Shown one piece after another: positions 1-7,752 of a stretch of 25,665 nucleotides of DNA. Made by a program: the position numbers and the translations under genes. The DNA is taken from positions 1-25,665 of the forward strand of contig CAZVRZ010000077.1 in assembly GCA_964629965.1 (NCBI GenBank). Direction: 5' to 3'. The stretch is from CAZVRZ01 sp964629965. Its GTDB lineage: Bacteria > Chloroflexota > Anaerolineae > Anaerolineales > UBA4823. Every line of letters starts with the position of its first letter. Position 1 is the stretch's first letter. Under the pieces are notes generated by a model that saw only the letters and a program-made list of their open reading frames with translations, made no database searches and was not told the DNA's origin.

Positions 1-708
1 GATTGGGTACCAGGCGCAGAACTGCAACCCCCCGAAGAGAGAACCCAGGGCGGCAGCAGTATTCCCGTCTGTCATGATATGGCCGCGCAATTCGCCCATC
101 GGCGCCACCCGGTAAGGGTCGGTCTTTTTTAAGTTTTGCGCCGCCCAATTGGCCGCCGCCTGCACTACGCCGTAGTTCAGATCGATGGCCTTCTTCTTCC
201 CTTTGAAATGAGCAGACAGCGCTGATAGGATCTTGTCGGAGTCAATATCCAGCAGGTAGATCAAGACACCCACGTAAACCATGTTAGCGATGTAATCGCG
301 CAGTTCAGGCGAAGCGCCCGTATCGCGCAGCAACTGCTTAACCGGCATGGGATACAGGGATATATCCTGGCGATCGACCGGCAGGCGGATGCTGTCGTCA
401 TAGAGGAAAGCACCGTCCGGTTTCACTTCGGCCAGGTCGCGCTCAAAAGTGGCGATGTTCATAGCGACGACGATTTCGTGATCTTCGCTGCGGGCCAGAA
501 AACCATCTTTATTCACCCGGATGGTGTACCAGGTTGGCAGTCCCTGGATGTTAGACGGAAAGATGTTCTTGCCAGATACCGGGATGCCCATTTTGAACAT
601 GGCGCGCATCAGGGTCAGGTTGGAGGTCTGGCTGCCCGAGCCGTTGACCGTGGCGACCGTGATACTGAAATCGTTGATTACTGCTGGAACAGTTTGCTGA
701 TCGGTCAT
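1..708 (-). CDS. korA: 2-oxoacid:ferredoxin oxidoreductase alpha subunit (KorA-like), 3' end outside window
   Basis: Only the first 236 codons are present; the gene runs off the left edge. Translating the minus strand from the ATG at 708 gives an N-terminal pyruvate/ketoisovalerate oxidoreductase gamma-type domain (NDFSITVATVNGSGSQTSN near the start, then FPSNIQGLPTWYTIRV). After it comes the start of the TPP-binding alpha domain (MTDGNTAAALGSLFGG, then FCAWYPI, where the family reads YPITPS). This gamma-alpha fusion is typical of KorA/VorA-type subunits, which decarboxylate 2-oxoacids such as 2-oxoglutarate to acyl-CoA and reduce ferredoxin in the cytoplasm, together with a KorB beta subunit presumably just outside the window. 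The ATG overlaps the TGA of the upstream GntR gene (ATGA, 705-708), and GGAG lies seven bases upstream of it, so the two are probably translationally coupled. The exact substrate cannot be read from this fragment. Confidence 0.9.
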   Translation of the reverse strand, partial: MTDQQTVPAVINDFSITVATVNGSGSQTSNLTLMRAMFKMGIPVSGKNIFPSNIQGLPTWYTIRVNKDGFLARSEDHEIVVAMNIATFERDLAEVKPDGAFLYDDSIRLPVDRQDISLYPMPVKQLLRDTGASPELRDYIANMVYVGVLIYLLDIDSDKILSALSAHFKGKKKAIDLNYGVVQAAANWAAQNLKKTDPYRVAPMGELRGHIMTDGNTAAALGSLFGGLQFCAWYPI

Positions 709-1448
709 AATTCTCCTTCATCGAAAGTAAGTGATGCAGGTGGTTTTTCCGAAGAACCACCCTCGATGCCTGTCGTTCCTGTGGAACGACGCTGGAATAA
801 TAAATCTTTATGCTCTACCAAAGCCCGGTAGCCCGCAGGCAGATTCCCGGCGCAAATCGCATCTACCATGCTTTGGTGATACTGCCACACCTGCTGTAAA
901 TAACCCAGGTCGGCGTACAGGCCCAGGCCAACCGCTTCGTAAGCCTCCCAATAGGCTTCCAGCAGACCCTGGACAAAGGGATTATCCAGGCGATGGTAGA
1001 TCAGCAGGTGAAGCTGGCGATGTTCCTGAAGCGGGATGCGAATGGGCTCGCCGCGCAGCTTTTCCAAGGCCTGCACCATCAGAGATTGCAAGGCGCGGTG
1101 GTCTTCTGCCGTGAGCAGGCGCACAGCCGTTTCCCAATAGGCGGCCTCCAGCCGGTTGCGCAGATCGGCGAAGGACATGAAATAATCCGGCGAGAATTCC
1201 AATGCATAGGATAGGCTCTGGCTAACCGCCGGAGCGAATGAATAGGGCAGCAAACGAATGCCGGTGCGGGGCTTCACTTCGACCAGGCCGAGCGCCCGGG
1301 CAACTTCTAACTGCTCGCGCAGGGTGGAAACACCAAGGCCAAGGTCTTTACTTAATTGGGTCAAGGAGGGGATACGCTCTGCCGCCTGGCCATTCTTCAA
1401 CGAAGCCAGGTAATGCAAGAAGTCTGAACTGAAAGGCTGAGGCGGCAC
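705..1448 (-). CDS. GntR-family transcriptional regulator, FadR subfamily (FCD domain)
   Basis: The protein has about 247 residues from a GTG start at 1448. A winged helix-turn-helix (RIPSLTQLSKDLGLGVSTLR, then EVKPRTGIRLLP) is followed by an all-helical FCD ligand-binding domain (SFADLRNRLEAAYWETAV, EHRQLHLLIYHRLDNP, WQYHQSMVDAICAG). A start at the ATG at 1499 would add 17 residues, but that ATG lies inside a good promoter (TTGACT-17-TACAAT) upstream of the predicted transcript start. The GTG at 1448 has a GGGGA ribosome binding site nine bases ahead, so I prefer it. FCD regulators usually bind small carboxylic acids. Coupling by ATGA overlap to a 2-oxoacid oxidoreductase gene suggests it senses a 2-oxoacid or related metabolite and controls that operon; the ligand is inference. 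Confidence 0.85.
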   Translation of the reverse strand: MPPQPFSSDFLHYLASLKNGQAAERIPSLTQLSKDLGLGVSTLREQLEVARALGLVEVKPRTGIRLLPYSFAPAVSQSLSYALEFSPDYFMSFADLRNRLEAAYWETAVRLLTAEDHRALQSLMVQALEKLRGEPIRIPLQEHRQLHLLIYHRLDNPFVQGLLEAYWEAYEAVGLGLYADLGYLQQVWQYHQSMVDAICAGNLPAGYRALVEHKDLLFQRRSTGTTGIEGGSSEKPPASLTFDEGEL

Positions 1449-1467
1449 AGAAAAAAATCCCCAAACA

Positions 1468-1518
1468 ATACGATTAATCCGATGATTGGATTGTATCATA
1501 GGGAAGGGGAAGAGTCAA
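1468..1518 (-). promoter_or_regulatory. Promoter and candidate operator of the gntR-korA operon
   Basis: On the minus strand, TTGACT (1518-1513) is followed after exactly 17 bases by TACAAT (1495-1490), preceded by TG one base upstream (extended -10). An imperfect inverted repeat overlaps the -10 and the expected start site: ATAC at 1468-1471 and AATCC at 1476-1480 on one side, GGATT at 1488-1492 and GTAT at 1493-1496 on the other. The position suits an autorepressor site for the GntR regulator. Confidence 0.6.
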
Positions 1519-1596
1519 AGTGCCTAAAGGTGCGGGAGCGCTCTCTCAAATACAAATATTAAAGTCCAATCTGCCTCAAACTCCACCATAGTGAGG

Positions 1597-1619
1597 TATA
1601 CTACCGGGTTTAGAGAGGA
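1597..1619 (+). promoter_or_regulatory. Possible -10 box and ribosome binding site of the ABC exporter gene
   Basis: TATACT at 1597-1602 matches a -10 box, but no convincing -35 box lies 16-18 bases upstream. GAGAGGA at 1613-1619 is the ribosome binding site; it serves either TTG 1626 (six bases away) or ATG 1629 (nine bases away). Confidence 0.35.
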
Positions 1620-1628
1620 TGTTTATTG

Positions 1629-3404
1629 ATGAAACCGTTTCAAGTGATTTATAAATATACCCGTAACTATACCAGGCCGTTAACATTGACCGTGATCAGC
1701 ATGCTGCTGTTGGTGGGTGTGCAGTTGGTCATCCCCTGGATCATCCGCACGCTGATCGCAGAAGTCACGATCAAACAGTTGGAAGCCGACGCCTTCCGGT
1801 TGATCACCCAACTGACCCTGCTGGCACTAGGCATTTACCTGGTGCGCGGCCTGCTGCAATTCGTGCGCAGTTACATGGCGCACGTGGCGGGCTGGGGTGT
1901 GGTGGCAGATGCACGCAAGCATCTCTACGTGCACTTGCAGCGCCTGTCGCTGCGTTTTTATGAAGACAAGCAGACCGGGCAGCTCATGTCGCAGGTGATC
2001 AATGACTCTGACCTGTTCGAGATGTTGATCTCGCACGCCATCCCGGACGTGCTGGTGAACGTGCTGACGTTGATCGGGGTCAGCACGGTGCTGGCACTGC
2101 TGAACTGGAAGCTGCTGCTCTTCAGCCTGCTGCCGGTGCCGTTGATGCTGATCGCACTGCGCATCTATGCGCGCTACGTACGCCCGGCATTCCGCCAACG
2201 CCAGAGCGTGCTGGGCGATCTGAACGCCCTGCTCAACGAGAATATCGCCGGCATCCGCGAGATCAAGGCTTTCACCCGGGAACAAGAAGAATCGGAGCGG
2301 GTTGGACAACGCATCGAGCTATACCGGGCTTCACAATTGCGAGCACTGCGCCTGATGGCAACCTTCCAACCCTTCATCGAATTCACTTCATCGCTGGGCA
2401 CGCTGGTGGTGGTCTACCTGGGCGGACGATTGGCCTATGGAGGTCAACTGCCGATCAGCGACCTGGTGGCCTTCTTCCTGTACCTGGACCTGCTCTACCA
2501 ACCCATCCGCAACCTGAGCAACGCCTGGGAAAGCGTACAAAGTGCGCTGGCAGGCGCCGACCGCGTGGCAGGCTTGCTGCAAGAGGAAGAAGAGATCGAA
2601 GACCAGGAAAACGCCCTGCCCCTGGCAGAAAGAGCCACCGGAGAGATCGCTTTCCATAATGTGACCTTCGCCTACAATCACAGCGAGAACGTGCTGGAGA
2701 ACATCGACCTGACCATCCCGGCGCATCACGTGATTGCGCTGGTGGGCCCGACCGGTGTGGGCAAATCGACGCTGGTCAGCCTGGCGCCGCGTTTCTACGA
2801 TGTCAGCCAGGGAGCGATCACGCTGGACGGGTTGGATATTCGCCAGATACGCCTGGAGGATTTGCGCCGCCAGATCAGCATGGTGCTGCAAGATGTGTAC
2901 CTGTTCTATGGCACGGTGCGCGAGAACATCCTGTTCGGGCGGCCGGAAGCAACCGAAGAAGAGATGATCGAGGCGGCCAGGGTGGCCAATGCGCACGAGT
3001 TCATCGCCAACCTGCCCAACGGCTACGATACGCTGGTTGGCGAGCGCGGTATCAAGCTCTCCGGCGGGCAGAAACAGCGCATCTCCATCGCCCGGGCGGT
3101 GCTCAAAGACGCCCCCATCTTGATCCTGGACGAGGCCACCTCCTCGGTGGACACCGAAACCGAAGTACTCATCCAACAGGCGCTGGAACGGCTGATGAAG
3201 GGACGCACCACGATCGTGATCGCCCACCGTTTATCAACGATCCGCAACGCCAACCGCATCGTGGTGCTGGAAGGCAAGGGTATCCGTGAGACAGGCACCC
3301 ACGAGGAGCTGATCCAGCAGAACGGGCTGTATCGGCGACTGTACACGGTGCAAGAACGGGTGCACAGCGACCAGCCGCTGGAATCATTGACCACGATGAA
3401 CTAA
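1629..3404 (+). CDS. ABC exporter half-transporter (MsbA/BmrA-like, fused TMD-NBD)
   Basis: About 591 residues, the usual length of a bacterial half-transporter. The N-terminal 310 residues form an exporter-type membrane domain with about six hydrophobic segments. The C-terminal nucleotide-binding domain carries Walker A (GPTGVGKST, about residue 375), the Q-loop (SMVLQDVYLF), the signature (KLSGGQKQR, about 478), Walker B with catalytic Glu (ILILDEATSSVD) and the H-loop (IAHRLSTI). All catalytic motifs are intact, so a homodimer could work. The substrate is not deducible; relatives export lipids, drugs or peptides. An in-frame TTG three bases before the ATG is an alternative start. Its stop overlaps the stop of the convergent gene by four bases (3401-3404). 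It stands alone on its strand, with no partner half-transporter in view. Confidence 0.93.
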   Translation: MKPFQVIYKYTRNYTRPLTLTVISMLLLVGVQLVIPWIIRTLIAEVTIKQLEADAFRLITQLTLLALGIYLVRGLLQFVRSYMAHVAGWGVVADARKHLYVHLQRLSLRFYEDKQTGQLMSQVINDSDLFEMLISHAIPDVLVNVLTLIGVSTVLALLNWKLLLFSLLPVPLMLIALRIYARYVRPAFRQRQSVLGDLNALLNENIAGIREIKAFTREQEESERVGQRIELYRASQLRALRLMATFQPFIEFTSSLGTLVVVYLGGRLAYGGQLPISDLVAFFLYLDLLYQPIRNLSNAWESVQSALAGADRVAGLLQEEEEIEDQENALPLAERATGEIAFHNVTFAYNHSENVLENIDLTIPAHHVIALVGPTGVGKSTLVSLAPRFYDVSQGAITLDGLDIRQIRLEDLRRQISMVLQDVYLFYGTVRENILFGRPEATEEEMIEAARVANAHEFIANLPNGYDTLVGERGIKLSGGQKQRISIARAVLKDAPILILDEATSSVDTETEVLIQQALERLMKGRTTIVIAHRLSTIRNANRIVVLEGKGIRETGTHEELIQQNGLYRRLYTVQERVHSDQPLESLTTMN

Positions 3405-4309
3405 GTAATGATGATATTGGGCAGTTCGCTGAGGGCCTGCGCCAGACGTACGCCGTGCCAGGTGATCAGGCTGCCGTCCACCAGGTAGATCCGATCCTGG
3501 CGCACGGCGCGCGAGAGCATCTCGCCGGTCTCGGCAAACAGCAATTGCAACGCCTGCCTGTGCGCTGGCGTGAAAGCAAAAGGTTCGCTGGGCAAGATAA
3601 TGACTTCGGGATCGGCGGCGATCACGTCGGCCAGGGCAACGTGTGGATAGCGCGTGTCGCGCTCGCCGGGCGGCTCGGGCATGGCCTGCCCCAGGTCGGC
3701 TTCGAGGGGATACAGGCGTTGGCGCCCAGCAAAGACGTTTTCGCCGCCCATCAGGCGCAGCAGGTCGCTGGCATAGGTATCCTGGTTGAAGGTCATCCAC
3801 CAGGAAGGTAGCTGCCCCTCCTGCCAAATGGGACAGAAATAGCGCCAGGGAGCGCGCTCTGCCAGCGAGGAGATCATCCAATCCAGCGAGCGTGAGAACA
3901 GCTCCAGCCGCAGGACTGCATCACGGTTGCGAAAGATGTTCACCAACGACCAGAGCACTTCTATGGATTGGGACACCGTGCGCGGGAAGGTAACCCACAC
4001 CTGCAAGCCATACGCCTGTAAGAATTCGATGATTTCACGGGGATTTTCCTCCCGGTTGGCAAGCACCAGGTCGGGCTGCAGCGCCAGGATGTCGGCCACG
4101 CGGGGATCTTTCGGCCCGCCCAGGCGCGGCAGATTGGCCACTGCCTGGGGCGGCTGAGTGCAGTAATCGGTGACGCCCACCACAGCGCCGCCCAACCCCA
4201 AGGCAAACAGGCTTTCGGTCATGGAAGGTACCAGCGAAACCACGCGCTGCGGCGGCCGGCTGAGTTTCAACTCTGCCGGGAAAGCGGCATCGTACAACGG
4301 TTTCAGCAT
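3401..4309 (-). CDS. TroA/BtuF-like helical-backbone metal receptor, no signal peptide
   Basis: 302 residues with the fold signature of cluster A-II solute-binding proteins: RVVSLVPSMTESLFALGLG, then VVGVTDYCTQPPQA, LGGPKDPRVADILALQPDLV, and late in the protein VALADVIAADPEVIILPSEP. BtuF-type proteins bind cobalamin or iron chelates for ABC import. This one begins MLKPLYDAAFPAELKLSRPP with no signal peptide or lipobox, and no permease or ATPase gene adjoins it, so a cytosolic role in corrinoid or metal binding is more likely than transport; that is inference. The start is well supported by AGGAGGTGA upstream of the ATG. It follows the M20 gene by 20 bases, probably in the same operon. Confidence 0.78.
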   Translation of the reverse strand: MLKPLYDAAFPAELKLSRPPQRVVSLVPSMTESLFALGLGGAVVGVTDYCTQPPQAVANLPRLGGPKDPRVADILALQPDLVLANREENPREIIEFLQAYGLQVWVTFPRTVSQSIEVLWSLVNIFRNRDAVLRLELFSRSLDWMISSLAERAPWRYFCPIWQEGQLPSWWMTFNQDTYASDLLRLMGGENVFAGRQRLYPLEADLGQAMPEPPGERDTRYPHVALADVIAADPEVIILPSEPFAFTPAHRQALQLLFAETGEMLSRAVRQDRIYLVDGSLITWHGVRLAQALSELPNIIIT

Positions 4310-4329
4310 GCCTCACCTCCTGCAAAAGA

Positions 4330-5505
4330 TCAGGATAGAAGAAATTCCACCGCAGAAGCGGCCATAAGGGCCGCGGCGCGCGGCAGCGCCTGCTCATCGA
4401 TATCAAACTTGGGATGGTGATGGGGGGCGTCGAAACCTTGGGCAGAGTTGGCCGAGCCGACAAAGACGAAACAACCCGGCGTTTGCTGCATCAGGAAAGC
4501 CATGTCTTCGGAGCCCATGGTGGCGTAATTGGCGGATATTTCGGCCTCGGGGAACAAGGTTTTTGCCACGCGGCGCACCCGCTCGGCGACTTCTGGCCGG
4601 TTGACCAGGGCAGGGGTGATCGATTGAAAATGCACTTCCACCTGGCAGCCCATGGCACTCCCCACACCCTCGGCCACCTCGAGGAAACGCTTCATCACGG
4701 TCTCGCGCACCTCGGGCTCAAAGGTACGGATGGTGCCCTGCATCTCAACCTGGTGCGGGATGACATTGAAGGCATCGCCGGCCTTGATCATGGTGGTCGA
4801 AACGACGGCCGTCTTCAGCGGGGACACATTGCGGGCGACGATGCTTTGCAGGGCAGTCACCACCTGGGCTGCAGCCACCAGCGGGTCTACAGACAGGTGC
4901 GGAGCGGCGCCGTGCCCGCCTTTGCCTTGCAGTATGACGCGGAATATTTCGGCAGCAGCCATGGCCGGGCCATCGGGAATGCCGAACCAGCCCAGCGGTT
5001 TCTCGTTCCAAACATGCTGCGCCAGGACGATATCCGGACATGGATTGCGCAAGATGCCTTCTGCGACCATCTTCTCGGCTCCGCCCAGGCCTTCCTCTGC
5101 GGGCTGGAAGACAAACTTGACCGTACCCGCCAGCTCGTGCTTGTGGGAGGCCAACAGGCGCGCCACGGTCAAGCCGGTAGCAACATGGGCGTCATGCCCA
5201 CAGGCATGCATCAGGCCCGGCAATTGAGAAGCATAGTCTGCGCCGGACTGCTCCTGGATGGGTAAGGCATCCATATCGAAACGCAGCAAGACCACCGGAC
5301 CAGGCCGGGCACATTCCAGCAAGGCCACCACGCCGGTTTCGGCGATGCCGGCGGCCACTTCCAGGCCCAGAGATGACAGCTCGCGGGCCACGATACCCGC
5401 AGTGCGCACCTCTTGAAAACCCAGCTCGGGATGGCGGTGGAAATCTCGGCGCAGAAAACGGGTGAACTCGAATAGATCTTGGGATTCTTTCAAAAAATCG
5501 ATCAT
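4330..5505 (-). CDS. M20-family amidohydrolase (N-acyl-amino acid / hippurate hydrolase-like)
   Basis: 391 residues, the normal length for the family. Motifs in order are HRHPELGFQE (about residue 23), RFDMDALPIQE (75), MHACGHDAHVATG (99), FQPAEEGLGGAEKM (133), LAQHVWN (161) and a C-terminal His cluster HHHPKFDID. The di-metal ligands expected in M20D enzymes are visible: C102, H104, E138, H164 and a C-terminal His. The central dimerisation lid domain is present (GKGGHGAAPHLSVDP). Such cytosolic enzymes cleave N-acyl groups from amino acids or related amides. The ribosome binding site is weak (ACAGG). The 22 bases immediately upstream of the ATG duplicate the 3' end of the upstream PIG-L gene, see the repeat at 5506-5620. 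Confidence 0.93.
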   Translation of the reverse strand: MIDFLKESQDLFEFTRFLRRDFHRHPELGFQEVRTAGIVARELSSLGLEVAAGIAETGVVALLECARPGPVVLLRFDMDALPIQEQSGADYASQLPGLMHACGHDAHVATGLTVARLLASHKHELAGTVKFVFQPAEEGLGGAEKMVAEGILRNPCPDIVLAQHVWNEKPLGWFGIPDGPAMAAAEIFRVILQGKGGHGAAPHLSVDPLVAAAQVVTALQSIVARNVSPLKTAVVSTTMIKAGDAFNVIPHQVEMQGTIRTFEPEVRETVMKRFLEVAEGVGSAMGCQVEVHFQSITPALVNRPEVAERVRRVAKTLFPEAEISANYATMGSEDMAFLMQQTPGCFVFVGSANSAQGFDAPHHHPKFDIDEQALPRAAALMAASAVEFLLS

Positions 5506-5620
5506 AGTAAACCTGTCTCAGCCAATGTCCGGGCGATGAAGATGGACGGTAAATTCTTGAACCGCAAAGACGCGAACGCTAAGAGGAAAAGCATTTACAG
5601 TAAACCCGTCTCAGCCAATG
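5506..5620. repeat. Short element flanked by 22-bp direct repeats between PIG-L and M20 genes
   Basis: Copies at 5506-5527 and 5599-5620 match at 21 of 22 positions (one T/C difference). The right copy covers the last codons and stop of the PIG-L gene; the left copy ends directly at the M20 start codon. The 71 bases between them (5528-5598) contain a motif around 5551-5585 with the core AACCGCAAAGACGCG. I recall similar CGCAAAGACGC intergenic sequences from environmental genomes but cannot verify that here. The arrangement resembles an insertion with target duplication, or a slippage duplication. Confidence 0.7.
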
Positions 5621-6411
5621 ATCAGGCGGCGGAAACGCTCTTCGTAGCGCGGCTGCTCGGGGGTGCTGTCGGGCGTGTGGCGGCTGCGCATGCGCTCGGT
5701 GAATTTTTGTTTATCGCCAATTTGGCTCTGATGCTCGTACAAAGCCTGGATCTTCACTTCCCAGGTAGCGGTCACGTCCAGCGTCAGGTTGGGCTGATCT
5801 ACCAAAGTGACCCACACTTCGCGCACCGTGTGTGGTTCCAGGGATTCGGCGGTCAATAATTCTTCGAAAAAGAGGTGAGAACGAGCCGCGGGGAAGACCG
5901 CGTCCAGGGTTACCTGCCCGGCGGCGCGGTGATCGGGATGGTTGATATAGCGATCGCCAATGTATAAGGCCAGTGGGTCGCTGGTGACGAGGATATCTGG
6001 GCGTTCCTGGCGGATCACCCGGGTCACGGCACGGCGCATTTCCAGATCGGGCACCAAGTAACCGTCCGGGTAGCCCAGGAAGCGCACCTTCTCGGCTCCA
6101 ATCGCGGCGGCAGCCTTGCGCTGTTCTTCCTGCCGTATGCCGCACAAGATCTCGGTGGTGATTGCGCGGTCGGAGGAACCCTTGTCGCCGCAGGTCAGCA
6201 AGCAGTAGGAAATGTGATGGCCCGCCGCCGCCCAACGCGCCAGGGTGGCGCCGCAAAAGAACTCAGGATCATCGGGATGGGCCAGGACTACCAGGATTTT
6301 CTGCGGCGTTTCCCAGGCGTCTGGCGCAGGCTCAACCGCCTGGCTGGGGACTGGGGGGAGTGGAACTGCTGGGGGTGTTTGGTTTGGGATTGGACGATCT
6401 TTGTTTGCCAC
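5611..6411 (-). CDS. PIG-L/LmbE-family deacetylase
   Basis: 266 residues from a GTG start at 6411. A Pro-rich N-terminal segment of about 36 residues precedes the fold, which opens with ILVVLAHPDDPEFFCGATLA; the zinc motif is HPDD at 45-48. The second zinc-ligand motif is NHPDHRAAG (H157, H160). Family members remove N-acetyl groups from GlcNAc-type substrates, as in mycothiol, bacillithiol or GPI-precursor metabolism. The substrate here is unknown. No ATG lies between the GTG and the catalytic core. The gene overlaps the end of the upstream PSP1 gene by 80 bases (6332-6411), and the GTG has only a weak GAAGG site, so translation may depend on the upstream gene. Confidence 0.88.
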   Translation of the reverse strand: MANKDRPIPNQTPPAVPLPPVPSQAVEPAPDAWETPQKILVVLAHPDDPEFFCGATLARWAAAGHHISYCLLTCGDKGSSDRAITTEILCGIRQEEQRKAAAAIGAEKVRFLGYPDGYLVPDLEMRRAVTRVIRQERPDILVTSDPLALYIGDRYINHPDHRAAGQVTLDAVFPAARSHLFFEELLTAESLEPHTVREVWVTLVDQPNLTLDVTATWEVKIQALYEHQSQIGDKQKFTERMRSRHTPDSTPEQPRYEERFRRLIIG

Positions 6412-7687
6412 GGCGCCTTCTCTTTGGTCTTCTCTTGTTGATATTTTCAGATGTTCTTTCGGGCGACCGGTCAGATGGCCTATCCGATGGCCGGTCAGAT
6501 GGCCTTTCCGACGATCTGGATCTGTCTGCCGATTTGTCCGAGGTCCTGTCAGAATTTCTGTTGGATGATCTATCAGGATTTCTGTTGGATGATCTGTCAG
6601 GATTTCTGTTGGACGATCTGTCAGGATTCCTGTCGGATGCTTGCCCAGATGGGGCCCCCATCGCCCGGGCCGAGTGCTGCTCGGGGCGGGGTTTTCTCAC
6701 CGGCTCCAGGTTGATGCGCTCGCCCGGGCCAAACTCTTCCAGGGCAGTCTCTTGCTCTTCGGGCAGAGGATCCATGAGCTTCTTCGCCAGGCATTCACAG
6801 CCGCCCTCGGGATGCAGCTCGCAGACCTGTTCGACTTTCAAGCGCAAGGCGTCCAGTTCATCCAGGGGCACTAACTCCCGGCGAGTGAATTCGGCGAAAG
6901 CGCCGGTGTCCAGCTCGACCACCACGGCGTCTTTCAACGGCAAGACCTCGACCACCTTGCCCTCGCCCTGGGGTGTTCCGATGCGCTTGCCGCGCTTGGG
7001 AAGGTGTTTGCGCGCTTCGACATATTGTTCGTATTCGTACACCAGGCAGCAGCGCAGCCTGCCGCACATGCCGGTGATCTCGGTGGGAGTCAGCGAAATA
7101 TCCTGCTCCTTGGCCATTTTGATCGAGATCGGGCTAAAATCGGTCAGGAAGGCAGAACAGCAGCGCATCCCCAGGCCGCAAGCGCCCATGCCGCCCAATA
7201 GCTTAGCCACATCGCGCGGGCCGATCAGGTGAAATTCTAACTGCGCCTGCGGGTAAGTGCGAGCAACCACGCGGCGCACGCCTTTCATGTCCATTTTCTC
7301 GCCGCTCTCGTTGCTGTAAAAGACCATCAGGCGCGAGCCGTCGAAACTGAACTCGGCCGACACGAACTTAACGCCCTGCAGCTTCAATTCGACGGCCTTG
7401 GTGCGGCAGGTGGTGACGATTTCGGTCTCTTTCTGCTGCCAGTAGGTGCGCTGCACCATATCTTGAGCAGAAGCGCGCTGCTGGATGGGACGCCAGGAGC
7501 CTTCGGCAGGCGGGTGGGGATGCGGCACAAACTGGACCACCTGGCCTAACTGGCGGCCGCGACTGGTATCTACCAGCACGTAGTCTCCCAAGGCTAGGTC
7601 GCGATACTCATTGGCTTCAAAATGGTAGATCTTGCCAATTTTTTGAAAACGTACACCGACAACAAACGGGTCTTGAACCTCGTCCAT
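6332..7687 (-). CDS. PSP1/YaaT-family protein with low-complexity C-terminal tail
   Basis: About 451 residues from ATG 7687, which has GGAG five bases upstream; the GTG at 7693 overlaps that site and is less likely. The N-terminal 280 residues match the PSP1/YaaT family (RFQKIGKIYHFEA, LALGDYVLVDTSRG, FYSNESGEKMDMKGVRR). The characteristic cysteines lie in GACGLGMRCCSAF (C170, C176, C177) and MCGRLRCCLVYE (C208, C213, C214). In Bacillus subtilis YaaT acts in the RicAFT (YmcA-YlbF-YaaT) complex, which carries Fe-S clusters and affects RNase Y and sporulation. Ric partners are not visible here. From about residue 330 the protein is a hydrophilic tail rich in Arg, Ser, Asp and Asn, with 8-residue repeats (DRSSNRNP) and SDRP repeats, ending in a basic KRRPKRRRRGK patch and a Pro/Ser stretch. 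The tail is far longer than in Bacillus YaaT and could bind RNA; that is inference. Confidence 0.87.
   Translation of the reverse strand: MDEVQDPFVVGVRFQKIGKIYHFEANEYRDLALGDYVLVDTSRGRQLGQVVQFVPHPHPPAEGSWRPIQQRASAQDMVQRTYWQQKETEIVTTCRTKAVELKLQGVKFVSAEFSFDGSRLMVFYSNESGEKMDMKGVRRVVARTYPQAQLEFHLIGPRDVAKLLGGMGACGLGMRCCSAFLTDFSPISIKMAKEQDISLTPTEITGMCGRLRCCLVYEYEQYVEARKHLPKRGKRIGTPQGEGKVVEVLPLKDAVVVELDTGAFAEFTRRELVPLDELDALRLKVEQVCELHPEGGCECLAKKLMDPLPEEQETALEEFGPGERINLEPVRKPRPEQHSARAMGAPSGQASDRNPDRSSNRNPDRSSNRNPDRSSNRNSDRTSDKSADRSRSSERPSDRPSDRPSDRSPERTSENINKRRPKRRRRGKQRSSNPKPNTPSSSTPPSPQPGG
6529..6648. repeat. 24-bp tandem repeat inside the PSP1 gene tail
   Basis: Three near-identical 24-bp units (6553-6576, 6577-6600, 6601-6624) are flanked by a degenerate unit on each side (6529-6552, 6625-6648). 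They encode the 8-residue repeat DRSSNRNP on the minus strand. A shorter 12-bp periodicity (SDRP codons) continues at about 6460-6515. Confidence 0.85.
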
Positions 7688-7752
7688 GAACACTCCAAAT
7701 TTTGGTTTACATAGCTATTGGCCGGAAACAGGCTCCAGCTAGTAGCTATATT

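Noticed and set aside
6162..7232. A 356-codon plus-strand frame with Leu/Ser/Asp repeats over the PSP1 tail
   Set aside because: The repeats come from the 24-bp tandem repeat of the minus-strand gene. No conserved motif is seen on the plus strand.
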